Numbered from the stretch's first letter, positions 9,704 through 20,945 are shown. The stretch: 64,000 bases of DNA from Aquarana catesbeiana (GCF_042186555.1 NC_133332.1:234392015-234456014), one strand, 5' to 3'. Numbers and translations are program-made. The notes: a model not told the origin generated them from the letters alone.

Positions 9704-10115
9704 TAATGCCGCGTACACACGGTCGGACTTTTCAGCTACAAAAGTCCGACAGGCCGTCCGACAGACTTTCGACAGACTTTCGAACAACTTGCCTACACAC
9801 GATCACACCAAAGTCCGACGGATTCGTACATGATGACGTACACCGGACTAAAATAAGGAAGTTGATAGCCAGTAGCCAATAGCTGCCCTAGCGTGGGTTT
9901 TTGTTCATCGGACTAGCAGACAGACGAGCGGATTTCTGGGTCCGGCGGAGTTACGACGTAAAGATTTGAAGCATGTTCCAAATCTAAAGTCCGTCAGATT
10001 TGCGACTGGAAAAGTCCGCTGAAGGTCCGGTGAAGCCCACACAGGATCGGATTGTTCGCCGGATTTGGTCCGTCGGCGTCTGTCAGACAAGTCCGGTCGA
10101 AAAGTCCGACAGTGT
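9704..10115. mobile_element. Miniature inverted-repeat element, TAATGCCGCGTACACACGG family
   Basis: It starts TAATGCCGCGTACACACGG and is filled with AAAGTCCGNC repeats in both orientations. It ends near AAAAGTCCGACAGTGTGTGC. It is homologous, in inverted order, to 49392-49803, including the central GCCAATAGCTGCC / GGCAGCTATTGGC block. The TTA/TAA borders of family copies suggest PIF/Harbinger-type mobilisation, which is inference. Confidence 0.65.
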
Positions 10116-11749
10116 GTGCAGTCACTTCTATACTCAGTCACTTACCAATAATAAGCATGCAGATCAGGAAAGTCAGAAGACCTTAGCCGTATACTCGATG
10201 TGGGTCAGCAACTAAAGGTATTATAAGCCAGAGGGCCAGCATGACAGCCAGGCAACTAGCATTCTAATAGGGTATGAAACATGTAATCTGCCATTTCTAA
10301 TTTCTCATTTTACAAATATTAGCTTTTTGGTTTCAAAGTTGATCCTCTGGCTTCAATATGCTAACTCATTGACCCAGAACATAAGACTTATGATTTGCCT
10401 CAAGCTTTCTCAATCTGCATATTTGTTCCAGGTCAGTGACTCAGAAAACACTGAAAATAGCCAGGCAATTAGCATTTTTAGAAGGGGGTTCTCTAAGAAA
10501 GGTTTTCATTGACGGTTAAAGGCGACATACAATTCACACTTCAATGCATCAATAGAATGTCTACATTCCTTTATTATTATGGGTAAAAAGTATATCTCTT
10601 CCTGGAAATGAATACAAATGCTGCTACCATCCTAACCTAGGCAATCAAAATCAATCAGTGGTGAGATAAGAGGATCAAAAAAGATTGTTCCATGCACACA
10701 GGTACTATGAAATAAACGTAGAAACACTTTATGTAATACATTAACACACAAGTAACAATGATTACATTTGGAATTGATTATTATCAGGGCCGTCTTTAAG
10801 GCAGGGTGAAAGGGGCAGCTGCCCTGGGCCCTGTCATTGTTGTGGGGCCCAAAGCAGCTGCTTCATACTTGAAATTCCCTTGTCCCTTGAAGTTTTAGTC
10901 CTGTGCTGTGTCCTGATATCCCAGTGTGAAGTGCTGCTACTAATGCTGCCCAGCTCTGCCCTATTGCAGTGTACAAATGACTCACATGCAAGCCCTGTGT
11001 TTACATGTAAATAACTGGCATTGATATGTAAATAGCGGTGTCATTCATATGTAAAAAGCAGTGGCCGGTGGCATTGATATGGAAATAAAGGCGGCATTCA
11101 TATGTATATTATGCCCCCCTGAGGTCATATCCACCATCACCTATACTGAATGCTGCCCACTAGGGAGACAAAGGGGCATGCTTGAAAGTCCTGCCTGCAA
11201 CTGTGTTCGTTAAGCCTAATATCAGCCTGTTCTGCAAAGGTAAGCAAATTGGTGGGGGGAGGGTAGTGTGGGGTATGCAGAGGTAGGCAGACAAGGAATT
11301 ACAGTTTGGGTTGCGCAGGTGAGCAAGGAGGGGATGTATAGAGGTAAGGAAGGTGGGTGCAAAGATGAGCAGAGGAGGCAGGTAGAGTTAAAGGGGGGGG
11401 GGGGGGGGTTGGAGTGGAGAGGATGGGGGTGGTTTGGGGTGCAGAGGTTAGCATGGATTTTAGGATGCAAAGGTGTACTGAAAGGGTGGATAAAGATGTA
11501 GGTTGCATGTAGGGCAGCCCATTCATTTCAATGGGCTGCTCTATGCGCTAGAAATGCAGAAGAAAGTCCCTAAACCTTTTCCAAAATCACGCGGAGCCAC
11601 AGCACATGTCAGCAGATGCATGAGGGTTTCATTAACAATTGATGGCACTGCTGTGTATCTGCTAAAGGGCAGCACATTTCTGTGGTGTCAGTAAATCGAT
11701 TTTGCATGCGTTCCTGACACACACAAATGTGAACGCAGTCTAAATGTCT
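10116..11749. other. Intergenic; partial repeats only
   Basis: No gene is seen. At about 10788 CAGGGCCGTCTTTAAGG begins a repeat resembling the hAT-like terminus at 16583; its other end was not found. A G-run is at 11394-11409, and GA-rich sequence around 11250-11480 gives spurious open frames on both strands. Confidence 0.5.
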
Positions 11750-11975
11750 CAGTTACACTGGTGGTCCGTGTAAATCTTCTCATTACATTGGGGCTTGGTG
11801 TAGAATCCTTTCATTCATACTAGTGGGCAGTGTGAAGGTCCCCTTTACATTAGTGCTCAGTGTAAATCCCTCCTTATATTGGTGGTTACTGTAAATGCTT
11901 CTGTTTCATTAGTGGTCAGTGTAAACCCCTATTTTATTGGTGGCCAGTGTTAAAACTCCTCTTTATATTGGTAGT
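11750..11975. repeat. Degenerate tandem repeat, about 33-bp unit
   Basis: About seven imperfect units read like TTACATTRGTGGTCAGTGTA followed by AATCCCTCC-type spacers. No coding potential. Confidence 0.7.
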
Positions 11976-12135
11976 CGGTAAAACAAAAATCAGCATTGCC
12001 ATTGATCACACCCACCCTCCCCTCCACCCAGCACTGTCACTGATCCCAAAAGTTCTAGGATCCCTAGGAGGTTTCTGTCTATCGATGAATCCGCTCACCT
12101 CCCCAGTCCATGGTGTGCAGGCAGAGAGGAGATGA

Positions 12136-12335
12136 AGTGCTGTAACCTCTAGCAACCAATCAGTGAGCAGTATTGATGTACAGTAATCTTTACCAACCAA
12201 TCAACAAGCAGAAATCATGTGCTGTAACCTCTAGCAACTAATCAGTGAGCCGTAATGTGTGCTGTAACCTCTAACAACCAGTCAGTAAGCGGTAATGATA
12301 TGCTTGTAACCTCTGGCAACCAATCGCAATCGCTA
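12136..12335. repeat. Tandem repeat of about 45-bp unit containing CCAAT
   Basis: Four to five units contain GTGCTGTAACCTCTAGCAAC followed by CAATCAGTGAGC-type sequence. Each carries a CCAAT or near-CCAAT pentamer in the form AACCAATCA. No adjacent transcription unit is recognised. Confidence 0.7.
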
Positions 12336-12552
12336 TCTGATCTGATTCAGTAAACTGATTTTGAGTCCAGCTGCTATTTATTTGTATGTCTCAGAGCAGG
12401 TGGAGAGCGAAATTGCAGAATGGAAATTGTCGAATGGATGGATGGCTCAGCCCCTGAATCTCCTGAGGGGTCTTGACAAGGGACGGACCCGAACGAGACA
12501 CGCTCACGGGCCAGAGGAGACCCGCACAGACTTAGAGGAGAAGTCAGATGCT

Positions 12553-12860
12553 GGCAGAAGTTCTCCGCAAAAAATACACACAGTGAGGGCACCGAAAGCT
12601 GGAGACCATGCAGCCCAAAAAAAAAGCTGTTAGACACAGGATAACTATAATCCAAACTGAGAGGATGCTGACTCGGTCCAGGACTACATGTTTTGGGGTT
12701 TAACCCCTTCTTTAGGTCACAAGGCCATGTAGTTCTGGACCAAGTCGGCATCCTCTCAGTTTGGATTATAGTTATCCTGTGTCTAACGCCTTTTTTTTTG
12801 GCTGCATGGTCTCCAGCTTTCCGGTGCCCTCACTGTGTGTATCTTTTGCGGAGTCTGCTC
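12553..12860. repeat. Foldback element centred on a hammerhead-like core
   Basis: Two arms of about 125 bp (12553-12690 and 12727-12860) are near-perfect inverted copies; both contain CTCAGTTTGGATTATAGT or its complement. A loop of about 35 bp separates them. The loop contains GGGGTTTAACCCC and CTTTAG, the remnant of a hammerhead-like motif on the minus strand. Confidence 0.7.
12681..12716 (-). ncRNA. Degenerate hammerhead-ribozyme-like motif
   Basis: Read on the minus strand: CTAAAGA (core CUGANGA with G5 changed), an extra A, a GGGG/CCCC stem II with a TTAAA loop, AAAA where GAAA is expected, and the palindrome ACATGT. The geometry matches the better copies at 51429 and 13793, but two core positions are lost. 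Probably a dead relic. Confidence 0.35.
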
Positions 12861-12944
12861 CTTAACCAATAATTGCTGCATTCTTCTGTGTATATTTCAG
12901 TTGTCAGCGGGAGAATCCCGCCGACAGCTGAAAGAACCAAGCCA

Positions 12945-13045
12945 GCAGGTATCGGTTTTAAGTATCAGTGCATTTGCACAAGTACCGATACTCATGCGAA
13001 TGCTTAGTATTGGCACCGATACTGTTATCACTGCAACCCTAATAT
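12945..13045. mobile_element. Terminal fragment of an ACCGATACT-rich element
   Basis: It contains GTACCGATACTCATGCG and GGCACCGATACTGTTATC before GCAACCCTAA. This mirrors the start of the related copy at 19002 (GGTTGTCCCGATACCGATAC). Only one end is present. Confidence 0.45.
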
Positions 13046-13566
13046 ATATATAAATATATACATTATATACAGTATCTCACAAAAGTGAGTACACCCCTCA
13101 CATTTTTGTAAATATTTTATTATATCTTTTCATGTGATAACACTGAAGAAATGACACTTTACTACCATGTAAAGTAGTGAGTGTACAGCTTGTATAACAG
13201 TGTACATTTGCTGTCCCCTCAAAATAACTCAACACACAGCCATTAATGTCTAAACTGCTGGCAACAAAGGTGAGTACACCCCTAAGTGAAAATGTCCAAA
13301 TTGGGCCCAAAGTGTCAATATTTTGTGTGGCCACCATTATTTTCCAGCACTGCCTTAACCGTCTTGGGCATGGGGTTCACCAGAGCTTCACAGGTTGCCA
13401 CTGGAGTCCTCTTCCACTCCTCCATGACGACATCACGGAGCTGGTGGATGTTAGAGACCTTGCGCTCCTCCACCTTTCCATTTGAGGATGCCCCACAGAT
13501 GCTCAATAGGGTTTTTAGACATGCTTGGCCAGTCCATCACCTTTACCCTCAACTTCATTAGCAAGG

Positions 13567-13935
13567 CATAAAAAAAAGCAAGGGAAGGGGGGGTAACAAA
13601 CCCCGTGACTTTAACGGTGTTCAATATGGAGACAAGGTAAAGACACAATAGCATCAATAAAATTTAAATATTTTATTAAACAGATAAAAAACACGAGGAA
13701 ATTTGACCATTCGTGTCAGAGTTATGAATTCCACTAAAAAGCATAAATACAACCAATACCACTCAACATGTTTCGCTTTTGGAGCTTCTTCAGGAGTTTC
13801 TGGTAAGAGGTAAGATTTTAAGGTAAGTGAAACATGTTGAGTGGTATTGGTTGTATTTATGCTTTTTAGTGGAATTTATAACCCTGACACGGATGGTCAA
13901 ATTTCCTCATGTTTTTTATCTGTTTAATAACAGAT
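13567..13935. repeat. Foldback insertion in the Tc1 transposase
   Basis: Arms at about 13660-13777 and 13826-13935 are nearly perfect inverted copies; both contain CCACTAAAAAGCATAAATAC or its complement. The axis lies at about 13800. The left arm plus loop holds a hammerhead-like core on the minus strand. It interrupts the transposase, so it is younger than the Tc1. Confidence 0.75.
13766..13793 (-). ncRNA. Hammerhead-ribozyme-like motif
   Basis: Minus strand, 5' to 3': CTGAAGA (fits C3-U4-G5-A6-N7-G8-A9), one extra A, a 3-bp stem II GCT/AGC with a CCAAA loop, GAAA, then the palindrome ACATGT followed by T, compatible with a GUH cleavage site. A palindromic stem III implies a dimer. Hammerheads of this kind are known from Penelope-like retroelements. 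The extra A before stem II departs from the canonical core, so activity is uncertain. Confidence 0.45.
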
Positions 13936-14904
13936 AAAACAGTCGTCGTCTTGGAGGTGTGTTTGGGGTCGTAATCATGTTGGAATACTGCCCTGTGGCC
14001 CAGTCTCCGAAGGGAGGGGATCATGCTCTGATTCAGTATGTCACAGTACATGTTAGCATTAATGGTTCCCTCAATGAACTGTAGCACCCCAGTGCCGGCA
14101 GCACTCATGCAGCCCCAGATCATGACACTCCCACCACCATGCTTGACTGTAGGCAAGGCACACTTGTATTTGTACTCCTCACCTGGTTCCTGCGACACAC
14201 CACGCTTGACACCATCTAAACCATAAGTTTATCTTGGTCTCCTCAGACCACAGGAAATGGTTCCACTAATCCATGTCCTTGGTCTACTGTTCTTCAGCAA
14301 ACTGTTTGCAGGCTTTCTTGTGCATCATCTTTAGAAGATGCTTCCTTCTGTGAGACAGGCATGCAGACCGATTTGATGCAGTGTGCCGCATATGGTCTGA
14401 GCACTGACAGGCTGACCCCCCCCTCCCCTTCAACCTCTGCAGCAATGCTGGCAGCACTCATACGTCTATTTCACAAAGAGACCTCTGGATATGATGCTGA
14501 GCACGTGCACTCAACTTCTTTGGTCGACCATGGTAAGGCCTGTTCTGAGTGGAACCTGTCCTGTTAAATCGCTGTATGGTCTTGGCCACTGTGCTGAAGC
14601 TCAGTTTCAGGGTCTTGGTAATCTTTTCATAGCCTAGGTGATCTTTATGTAGAGCAACAGATTTTTTTTTCAGATCCACAGAGAGTTCTTTGCCACGAGG
14701 TGCTATGTTGAACTTCTAGTGACCAGTATGAGAGAGTGAGAGCGATAACACCAAATTTAACACACCTTCTCCAAATTTACACTTGAGACCTTGTAACACT
14801 AACAAGTCACATGACATGGGGAGACAAAATGGCTAATTGGGCCCAGTTTGGACATTTTCACTTAGGGGTGTACTCACTTTTGTTGCCAGCGGTTTAGACG
14901 CCTT

Positions 14905-16125
14905 TGACAACGTCGATGACAAAACGCGTAAGGCAGAGCTACGTACCTACGTCACACGCGGAAGTCGGAGAGAGTGTGGAGCGCAGCTGAGGCGCACGCC
15001 GCTCGGCTGTCAGCTTGTATCCACGAGTCTCTCTCAAGGCTTGCACTCCCATACGCAGTGTGGTAGTTTAACTCCTCTCAGGAGTACGATTTTTTAACAT
15101 TTGTTTTTTAATTAATTTGACTGGTATTCAGCATTTTTTTTAATAAAATATTTTTTTTTTATGACATTATCACACTATGGGAGCCCTGTCTCTTTCTTAT
15201 GAGGGGAACCCGGAGCTCTGAAGGACATACTTAACTGGAGTGGCAACCCCCAGGGACAACTTTACTGGAACCATAGAGGCCATCGATTGCTGGAGAGTAT
15301 ATGCTGATTACCCCTGTAGGGGTGCATGGAGTTGGTGAGTGGGGATCCTTGAGGGGGAGCACCGGAGTCACTGGATATCAACTGTCACAGTCACAAAAGT
15401 CACTTTACAGAGAATATCTGAATGTGAAGGATTTATATGGAACTTTTCAAGCTGGGACTTTCACAACAAACTAATAGTTTTCACAATTAACTTTTTCTAC
15501 ATTTTTCAATTTTTAATACAACTTCTTTATAAATTTAATGTGGTTTAAATAATCTCACAAGGAGTTACACTTCTATTATATGGTGCTCTGTAACGCTGAT
15601 GTACTGCGGGGAGGCTAGAGTTACCGCCCTGTTGTGTGCTGGGGTGATTATGTGGTACATGTATATCAGATGTTATACCAATAATTGGTAGCAGGTTGGT
15701 GATTAACGATCACATGAGGTGGAAGGAGGATTTTCACTTATAGTTTTTTATTTTCACTTATCCCCTTAAACTTATTTAGAGGGGACGGTCATTAGAGTGA
15801 TTATATATTCTGATTAAGTTGTCACTGATGTGGGTGTATTTGTATTTTTTTACACAATAAGAATTTATCTGCTGCACATATTATCACGGGACATTTAGTC
15901 CATATATGGCACATATTTATTTTGGAATTTATATTATTGTTATGTTTTGAGCAGTGCACATTTACGCACCCAGTAGAGAATATACATGTAACTAGGTATC
16001 CAATACAGGTAGCGCCACTCACCCCTATCTATAAATTCAACATATATCTCACCCTTTTGGGAAAGGGGAAAAAAGGGGGGGGGGCTGCAAGCCTCGGTCC
16101 GTGAGCGCGGAAATTTTTCCTATAC
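14905..16125 (+). mobile_element. Insertion in the Tc1: probable Penelope-like element 3'/pLTR segment
   Basis: It interrupts the right subterminal repeat of the Tc1: the Tc1 sequence stops at TTGCCAGCGGTTTAGACG and resumes near AATGGCTGTGTGTTGAG. It contains GATGACAAAACGCGTAAGG, reminiscent of the CGAAACGCGT motif of the Penelope-type segments at 38371 and 51452. It has an AT-rich non-coding body and a late GCGCCACTCACCCC. No reverse transcriptase or endonuclease remains, so the class is inferred. Confidence 0.45.
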
Positions 16126-16582
16126 TATTAATGGCTGTGTGTTGAGTTATTTTGAGGGAACAGCAAATTTAAACTGTTATACAAGCTGTACACTCACTAC
16201 TTTATATTGTAGCAAAGTGTAATTTCTTCAGTATTGTCACATGAAAAGATAGAATAAAATATTTACAAAAATTTGAAGGATGTACTCACTTTTGTGAGAC
16301 ACTGTATATTATATACATATATACATACATACACACAGTTTACAGTAGGATGGGGAATGCTTATAATCTCTGTGGTTTACATTTCTCACTGTGTCCCTGT
16401 TGTGGAGATTTCCCTCACCTCCAATTCTAATGTAGACAGTTGTCACCAGAACAGGTGACCTTCTTGAAAGATTTTTCCTTTACACTAACATGCCTGTTCT
16501 AGTGAAACTTGTAAAACTTTGGATTTCCCCAACCTTTTGAGAATGTTCATCTGGACACAAAGTGAGGGGGAATCTCTCCAAC

Positions 16583-17564
16583 CAGGGCCGGTGCTACCAT
16601 TAGGCAAACTAGGCAGCCGCCTAGGGCGCACTGCTGCCTAGGGCGCCCGGCCACTGGTGTTGCTACTCTCTTCTCTCTGCAGCAAGCAACTAAGTCTCAG
16701 CATCAGCCGCTGCTCCGTTCGCACATAGTGTCAGAGGAGCAGCGGTGGCGGAGGACTGTGTCTGTGTCCCGAACGAATGGAAGCAAGCAAACATTCATTG
16801 ATGGGTGCTGGTAGGCTGCATTGATGGGCGCTGGTAGGCTGCATTGATGGGCGCTGGTAGGCTGCATTGATGGGCGCTGGTAGGCTGCATTGATGGGGAC
16901 TGGTAGGCTCTATTGATGGGGGCTGGTAGGCTGCATTGATGGGGACTGGTAGGCTCTATTGATGGGGGCTGGTAGGCTGCATTGATGAGCGCTGGTAGGC
17001 TGCATTGATGGACGCTGGTAGGCTGTACTGATGGGCGCCAGTAGGCTGCATTGATGGGGGCTGGTAGGCTGCATTGATGAGTGTTGGTAGGCTGCATTGA
17101 TGGGCGATGGTAGGCTGCATTGATGGGCGCTGGTAGGCTGCATTGATGGAGGCTGGTAGGCTGCATTGATGGGGGCTGGTAGGCTGCATTGATGGGGACT
17201 GGTAGGCTGCATTGATGGGGGCTGGTAGGCTGCATTGATGGGGGGCTGGTAGGCTGCATTGATGGGGCTGGTAGGCTGCATTGATGGGGGCTGGTAGGCT
17301 GCATTGATGGGGGATGGTAGGCTGCATTGATAAGCGCTGGTAGGCTGCATTGATGGGCGCTGGTGAGGCTGCATTGATGGGCGCTGGTGAGGCTGCATTG
17401 ATGGGGGCTGGTAGGCTGCATTGATGGGCGCTGGTATGCTGCATTGATGGGCGCTTCATTAAAAATGTGCCTTATACATGGGCAGGGCAAAGGGGGTGGA
17501 GCCAAGGGGGAGGCAGCAAAATGAGGTTTCGCCTAGGGTGTCAAAAATCCTTGCACCAGCCCTG
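16583..17564. mobile_element. Non-autonomous hAT-like element with internal minisatellite
   Basis: An exact 8-bp target duplication TCTCCAAC (16575-16582 and 17565-17572) flanks inverted ends CAGGGCCGGTGC and GCACCAGCCCTG. The subterminal repeat AGCCGCCTAGGGCG has its inverse CGCCTAGGGTG near the right end. No transposase. The middle is a 23-bp minisatellite. Confidence 0.82.
16795..17462. repeat. Minisatellite, 22-23-bp unit (GGGCGCTGGTAGGCTGCATTGAT)
   Basis: About 29 units with the core GGTAGGCTGCATTGATGGG. Because the unit length is mostly 23 (not divisible by 3), all three minus frames stay open for more than 160 codons and encode the same rotating peptide. This is a repeat artefact, not a protein. 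Confidence 0.92.
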
Positions 17565-17572
17565 TCTCCAAC

Positions 17573-19001
17573 AGATCAGTAGACAACGATAAAAGCCTAG
17601 CCATCTAGCAATATGCCAGAGAATATTATATATGAAGAATTATCATCCTGTGTGGAGTTTCTATTTACCCTATTAGGAAGATATGCACTTTACCATACAT
17701 ACCATTGAATGCTATTTCTTTTTTAATTTTAGTGTTTTACTCTGGATTTTGCCTTCATCTTGCATTTGGGTTAAATCTGAGCTATGTTCTTTTGATGGGT
17801 TGAACCACTTTTATATGGCAGGCACAATTTGATCTTAAAAATATTTTTGACTCTAGTGGATACAATCTATACCAAGGGTGTCCAACCTTTTGACCTTCCT
17901 GGGCCACAGTGGAAGAAGAGGAATTGTCTTGGGCCGCACATAAAATACAACAATAAGGATGGATGAAGAGCAGAAAAAGTCAGGCAGATCACAAGTTATT
18001 GATCACTGATTTAGATAATGTACCTATCTGAATAATAAAACTTCATTTTTTATAATATTTTGTATTATAAAAGTAAAAGAGGGCAACATAAAGCCAGTGC
18101 AATATTTGGCACTGTTCTTGATAAACTAACACATCCATATCTGGTTCTGCATATCGTGTGCTTCATTCTTGAAAATAGTTGCTCACACAAACACAGTGAT
18201 CATGTGATCTGGCACTAAGGAAACTTTACAGAGGACTGACTTGTCCTCTATGGCTCCCAGCAGCCATTTTGAAGGAGCCAGTATCTGAATGGACACTGAG
18301 GTTTCCTGGGATTTGGGCAACCATTTTGGGACCTTAAGAGGCCATACATAGCCCCTGCTGGGGCAGTCTGGCATGCCCACAGTGTGGGGAGTAACTAGAT
18401 AGGGCATAAAAATTGCAGGGAATGGTTCCTGACTAGTAGGAACACTGTAAGGATGGCCTGGAAAACTAGAGACTGTTGCAAGGGCCCTATTCCAGCCTGC
18501 ATCGCGACTGATGCATTCATGGGTCCTATCTTGCCAGCACAGCACTCTATTGTGAGGCCACTTTATGCTAGCCAAGGGGACCTGTTTAAGGTGCACTCCT
18601 GGAACATGTTGCCACCTGTATGCTCTGCATACTGATTGCCTTGTTAAAGAACTGTTAAGTCCCTTATTGTACATGCACATACTTAAGGTTATCACCACCC
18701 TGCTATACTGTTCAATATTCATTACATAAAACCAGAAAATTCCGGGAATATACTGTCCCACTTATTCCCCTAAAATTATCACCACCCAGTTAGCCTCATC
18801 CACAAGCTTGCAAGCTTCTTAATGTTGCAGGTAATATGGAAAAGTCTTTAGTTTTGTGTATTAATAAAAGTGTTTTATCTTTCCTCAAATACTGCTCTAC
18901 TAAAATTTCTCTTTTTAAACAGTAAAAGCTTTACAGAGGTTCTAACCCCTCCCCATTTATTCCACTACTCTCTTCCGTGATATTTCCTATCATTATTATT
19001 A
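17573..19001. other. Intergenic; one partial hAT-like terminus
   Basis: At about 17873 AAGGGTGTCCAACCTTTTGA and GGGCCACAGTGG resemble the left end of a hAT-type element; no right end was found. A 192-codon minus open frame (18183-18761) has no recognisable domain and is not called. Nothing else is seen. Confidence 0.5.
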
Positions 19002-19248
19002 GGGTTGTCCCGATACCGATACTAGTATCGGTATCGGCACCAATACCGAGCATTTGCCCGAGTACTTGTACTCGGGCAAATGCTCCCGATGCTTCCCCCG
19101 ATACCTGGACAGTCAGCAGTGATCAGTGCGTGGGGGAGTTACAAGCTTTTCCCCAGCGGCTTTCAGCTGCTTTAGTGACATTTATACAGCGGTGATCGGT
19201 GCTTGTAACTCTCCCACACAAGATCACCGCTGACTGTCACCGCATCCT
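19002..19248. repeat. Terminal part of an element with ACCGATACTAGTATCGGT palindrome
   Basis: It begins GGTTGTCCCGATACCG, then the perfect palindrome CCGATACTAGTATCGG, then the near-palindrome GCCCGAGTACTTGTACTCGGGC. A related end lies at 12945-13045. Element class not determined. Confidence 0.5.
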
Positions 19249-19443
19249 CCTCCATGCCGTTCTGCTGTCCCCCTCTGTTCTTCCTCCATGCCTCCTCCGT
19301 TCTGCTGTCCCCCTCCGTTCTGCTTCTGTCCCCCTCTGTTCTTCCTCCGTGTCCCCCTCCATTCTACTTCTGTCCCCCTCTGTTCTTCCTCTGTGTCCCC
19401 CTCCGTTCTGCTTCTGTCCCCCTCCGTTCTGCTGTCCCTCTCC
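19249..19443. repeat. Pyrimidine-rich minisatellite
   Basis: Imperfect tandem units of CTGTCCCCCTCTGTTCTTCC type. Several overlapping open frames here are artefacts. Confidence 0.8.
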
Positions 19444-19732
19444 ATGTACTCTTCCTTTTCTGTATTGACAGAGTCAGCTGACTCTGTCCATTCACATAAC
19501 TTAAACATTGTAGCCTCCTGTGATTACGATGTCTCAGTTTATGAATGGAGAGGAGCCGCTGTCTTCTCTCCATTCATTTTCAGTGTGGCTGAGGCTGCAG
19601 AGAAAGGGACTAGGAAATCTCTATCCTTAGTCTCTTTCCCTGTCTCAAGGGGGAGATATCAGGGGTCTGTTAAGACCCCTGATATCTCATCAAAGCCCCC
19701 CAACAGGGCTGATTAAAAAAAAACGCAAAGTA

Positions 19733-19921
19733 TTGCAATAAATAATAAAAAAAAAATATTATTGTAAAAAATTATAAAAATGTAAATAAAAAACACACAG
19801 ACACCCTCCACCCCCCCCCCCCCCCTAAAAAAAGAAAAAAAGAAAAAAAGAAAGCATTGTAAAAAAAAAAAAAAAAAAAAAAACACTGTCATGTGACATA
19901 AATATATAAAAAATATATAAA
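19733..19921. repeat. Low-complexity A-rich tract
   Basis: Poly-A and AAAGAAAAA runs (A23 at 19860-19882) with a C-run near 19812. It lies directly against the broken 3' part of the L2 element. Confidence 0.8.
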
Positions 19922-20074
19922 GGGAGACAGTACAGTTACAATACAATAAAATAGAAGAGGGTTAGGAGGGCCCTGATCATAAGAGCTTACAATACAACAG
20001 GGTGGGGCAAGTGGTACAAAAGGTTATAACTGTGGAGGATAAGCTGATAGAAGTGATACAAGATTAGTTGGAGG
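19922..20074 (-). mobile_element. L2-clade LINE, 3' segment left of the nested insertion
   Basis: It matches the L2 3' region at 3180-3340 (AGACAGTACAGTTACAATAC, AAGTGGTACAAAAGG). The sequence breaks at GTTGGAGG and resumes at GTTGGGGG, 40731. So 19922-20074 and 40731-42540 are one L2 copy split by a 20.7-kb nested insertion. Confidence 0.8.
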
Positions 20075-20132
20075 CATAAGTGTGTGCAGCCTTTTGCATT
20101 AGGGTGTGCACCCCGAAGCTCAAACACACACA

Positions 20133-20513
20133 CAGTGCCTTGAAAAAGTATTCATACCCCACTGAAATTTTCCACATTTTGTCATGTTACAACCAAAAAT
20201 TTAAATGTATTTTATTGGGATTTTATGTGATAGACCAACACAAAGTGGAAGGAAAATGAAAAATGTTTTTCAAAATTGTTAACAAATAAATATCTGAAAA
20301 GTGCTGCGTGCATTTGTATTCAGCCCCATTTACTCTGATACCCCTAACTAAAATCTAGTGGAACCAATTGCCTTCAGAAGTCACCTGATTAGTAAATAAT
20401 GTCCACCTGTGTGTAATTTAATCTCAGTATAAATATAGCTGTTCTGTGAAGCCCTTAGAGGTTTGTTAGAAAATTTTAGTGAGCAAACAGCATCATGAAG
20501 GCCAAGGAACACA
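20133..20513 (+). mobile_element. Tc1-like transposon, left segment (split)
   Basis: The terminus CAGTGCCTTGAAAAAGTATT and subterminal TTTTGTCATGTTACAACC are inverted relative to the right end at 40438-40542. The transposase 5' region begins at the ATG at 20495 and stops at AAGGAACACA, 20504-20513. The same decamer restarts the element at 38930. Confidence 0.85.
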
Positions 20514-20760
20514 TATATCTTGAGTAGTATGGGCATCATTGCAGGAATCATTCTGTGATTTTCTCAAGGAGATGGAGGATAATTCCTATAGTTTCTCCTT
20601 TTCAGAAACTTACAGTTAGTAAATGGTGAACTTCCTGGATCTTACCATATATAAAGAAAATGGAAAACTATTAACTCAAACTTTCTTTAAAGATGTTGCT
20701 AGAAATGGATACATCCCATTAGGCAGTTGCCATCATCCAAGAAGGCTAGGTGGTATTCCA
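20514..20760 (+). pseudogene. Penelope-like element reverse transcriptase fragment (5'-truncated)
   Basis: Part of the PLE reverse transcriptase downstream of the catalytic palm. VWASLQESFCDFLKEM leads, after two stop codons, to VNFLDLTIYKENGKLLTQTF and then NGYIPLGSCHHPRRLGGIPK. The FLDLTI strand and HHP motif are characteristic of Penelope-type enzymes. It begins immediately after the 10-bp target duplication, so the copy was 5'-truncated on insertion. The frame is cut at IPK by the DIRS element and resumes at 26097. Confidence 0.8.
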
Positions 20761-20914
20761 AAAAACGGAAAATTGTATACTCACCTTTCCGTAATTTTCC
20801 TTTCCTGTCGTATCTTCATGGCAGCATACACTTTGGGTTGTGACTCCGCCCCTCACAACCTGATAGGACCACATAGCTATAAGTTGTAAAGATGGCCCCC
20901 GCCCCAGTATTCTC
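20761..20914. repeat. DIRS left terminal repeat
   Basis: 20817-20914 is inverted relative to 25984-26080. The outer tip 20761-20826 is inverted relative to 20946-21017, giving the terminal/internal complementary relation used to close the circular intermediate of DIRS elements. Confidence 0.8.
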
Positions 20915-20945
20915 CGTATATATCACCTCAGACGGGTGGGAGATT

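Larger units (their letters stand above)
13310..14710 (-). pseudogene. Tc1-like transposase, disrupted
   Basis: A cut-and-paste transposase relic on the minus strand. The N-terminal helix-turn-helix part is at 14679-14458 (LGYEKITKTLKLSFSTVAKT, GRPKKLSARAQ). The catalytic middle is at 14198-13930 (KHGGGSVMIWGCMS, QHDYDPKHTSKTT). The C-terminal part is at 13560-13315 (DWPSMSKNPIEHLWG). The DDE segment is split by a 370-bp foldback insertion between PKHTSKTT and the DWPSMS block. Several frameshifts add to this, so it cannot be functional. Confidence 0.85.
13070..16304 (-). mobile_element. Tc1-like DNA transposon with nested insertions
   Basis: Inverted ends CAGTATCTCACAAAAGTGAG (13070) and TCACTTTTGTGAGACACTG (to 16304) are flanked by TA, as expected for Tc1/mariner transposons. 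It has long subterminal inverted repeats, such as the block containing GTGTTGAGTTATTTTGAGG, and a minus-strand transposase relic. Two later insertions interrupt it: a foldback at 13567-13935 and a Penelope-like segment at about 14905-16125. Confidence 0.85.

Noticed and set aside
14907..14940. Fifth hammerhead-like motif (GATGACAAAACGCGTAAGG)
   Set aside because: It has the ACGCGT palindrome and GATGA but no stem II between core and AAAA, so it does not meet the structural pattern.
16795..17505. Long minus-strand open frames (236, 167 and 162 codons) rich in Gln, Pro, Ser
   Set aside because: All three frames encode the same rotating peptide because the 23-bp minisatellite unit lacks stops. 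No start context, splice signals or conserved domain.
18183..18761. 192-codon minus open frame
   Set aside because: No recognisable domain, no repeat-protein match, no promoter or polyadenylation context; one long frame in 64 kb of intergenic DNA can occur by chance.
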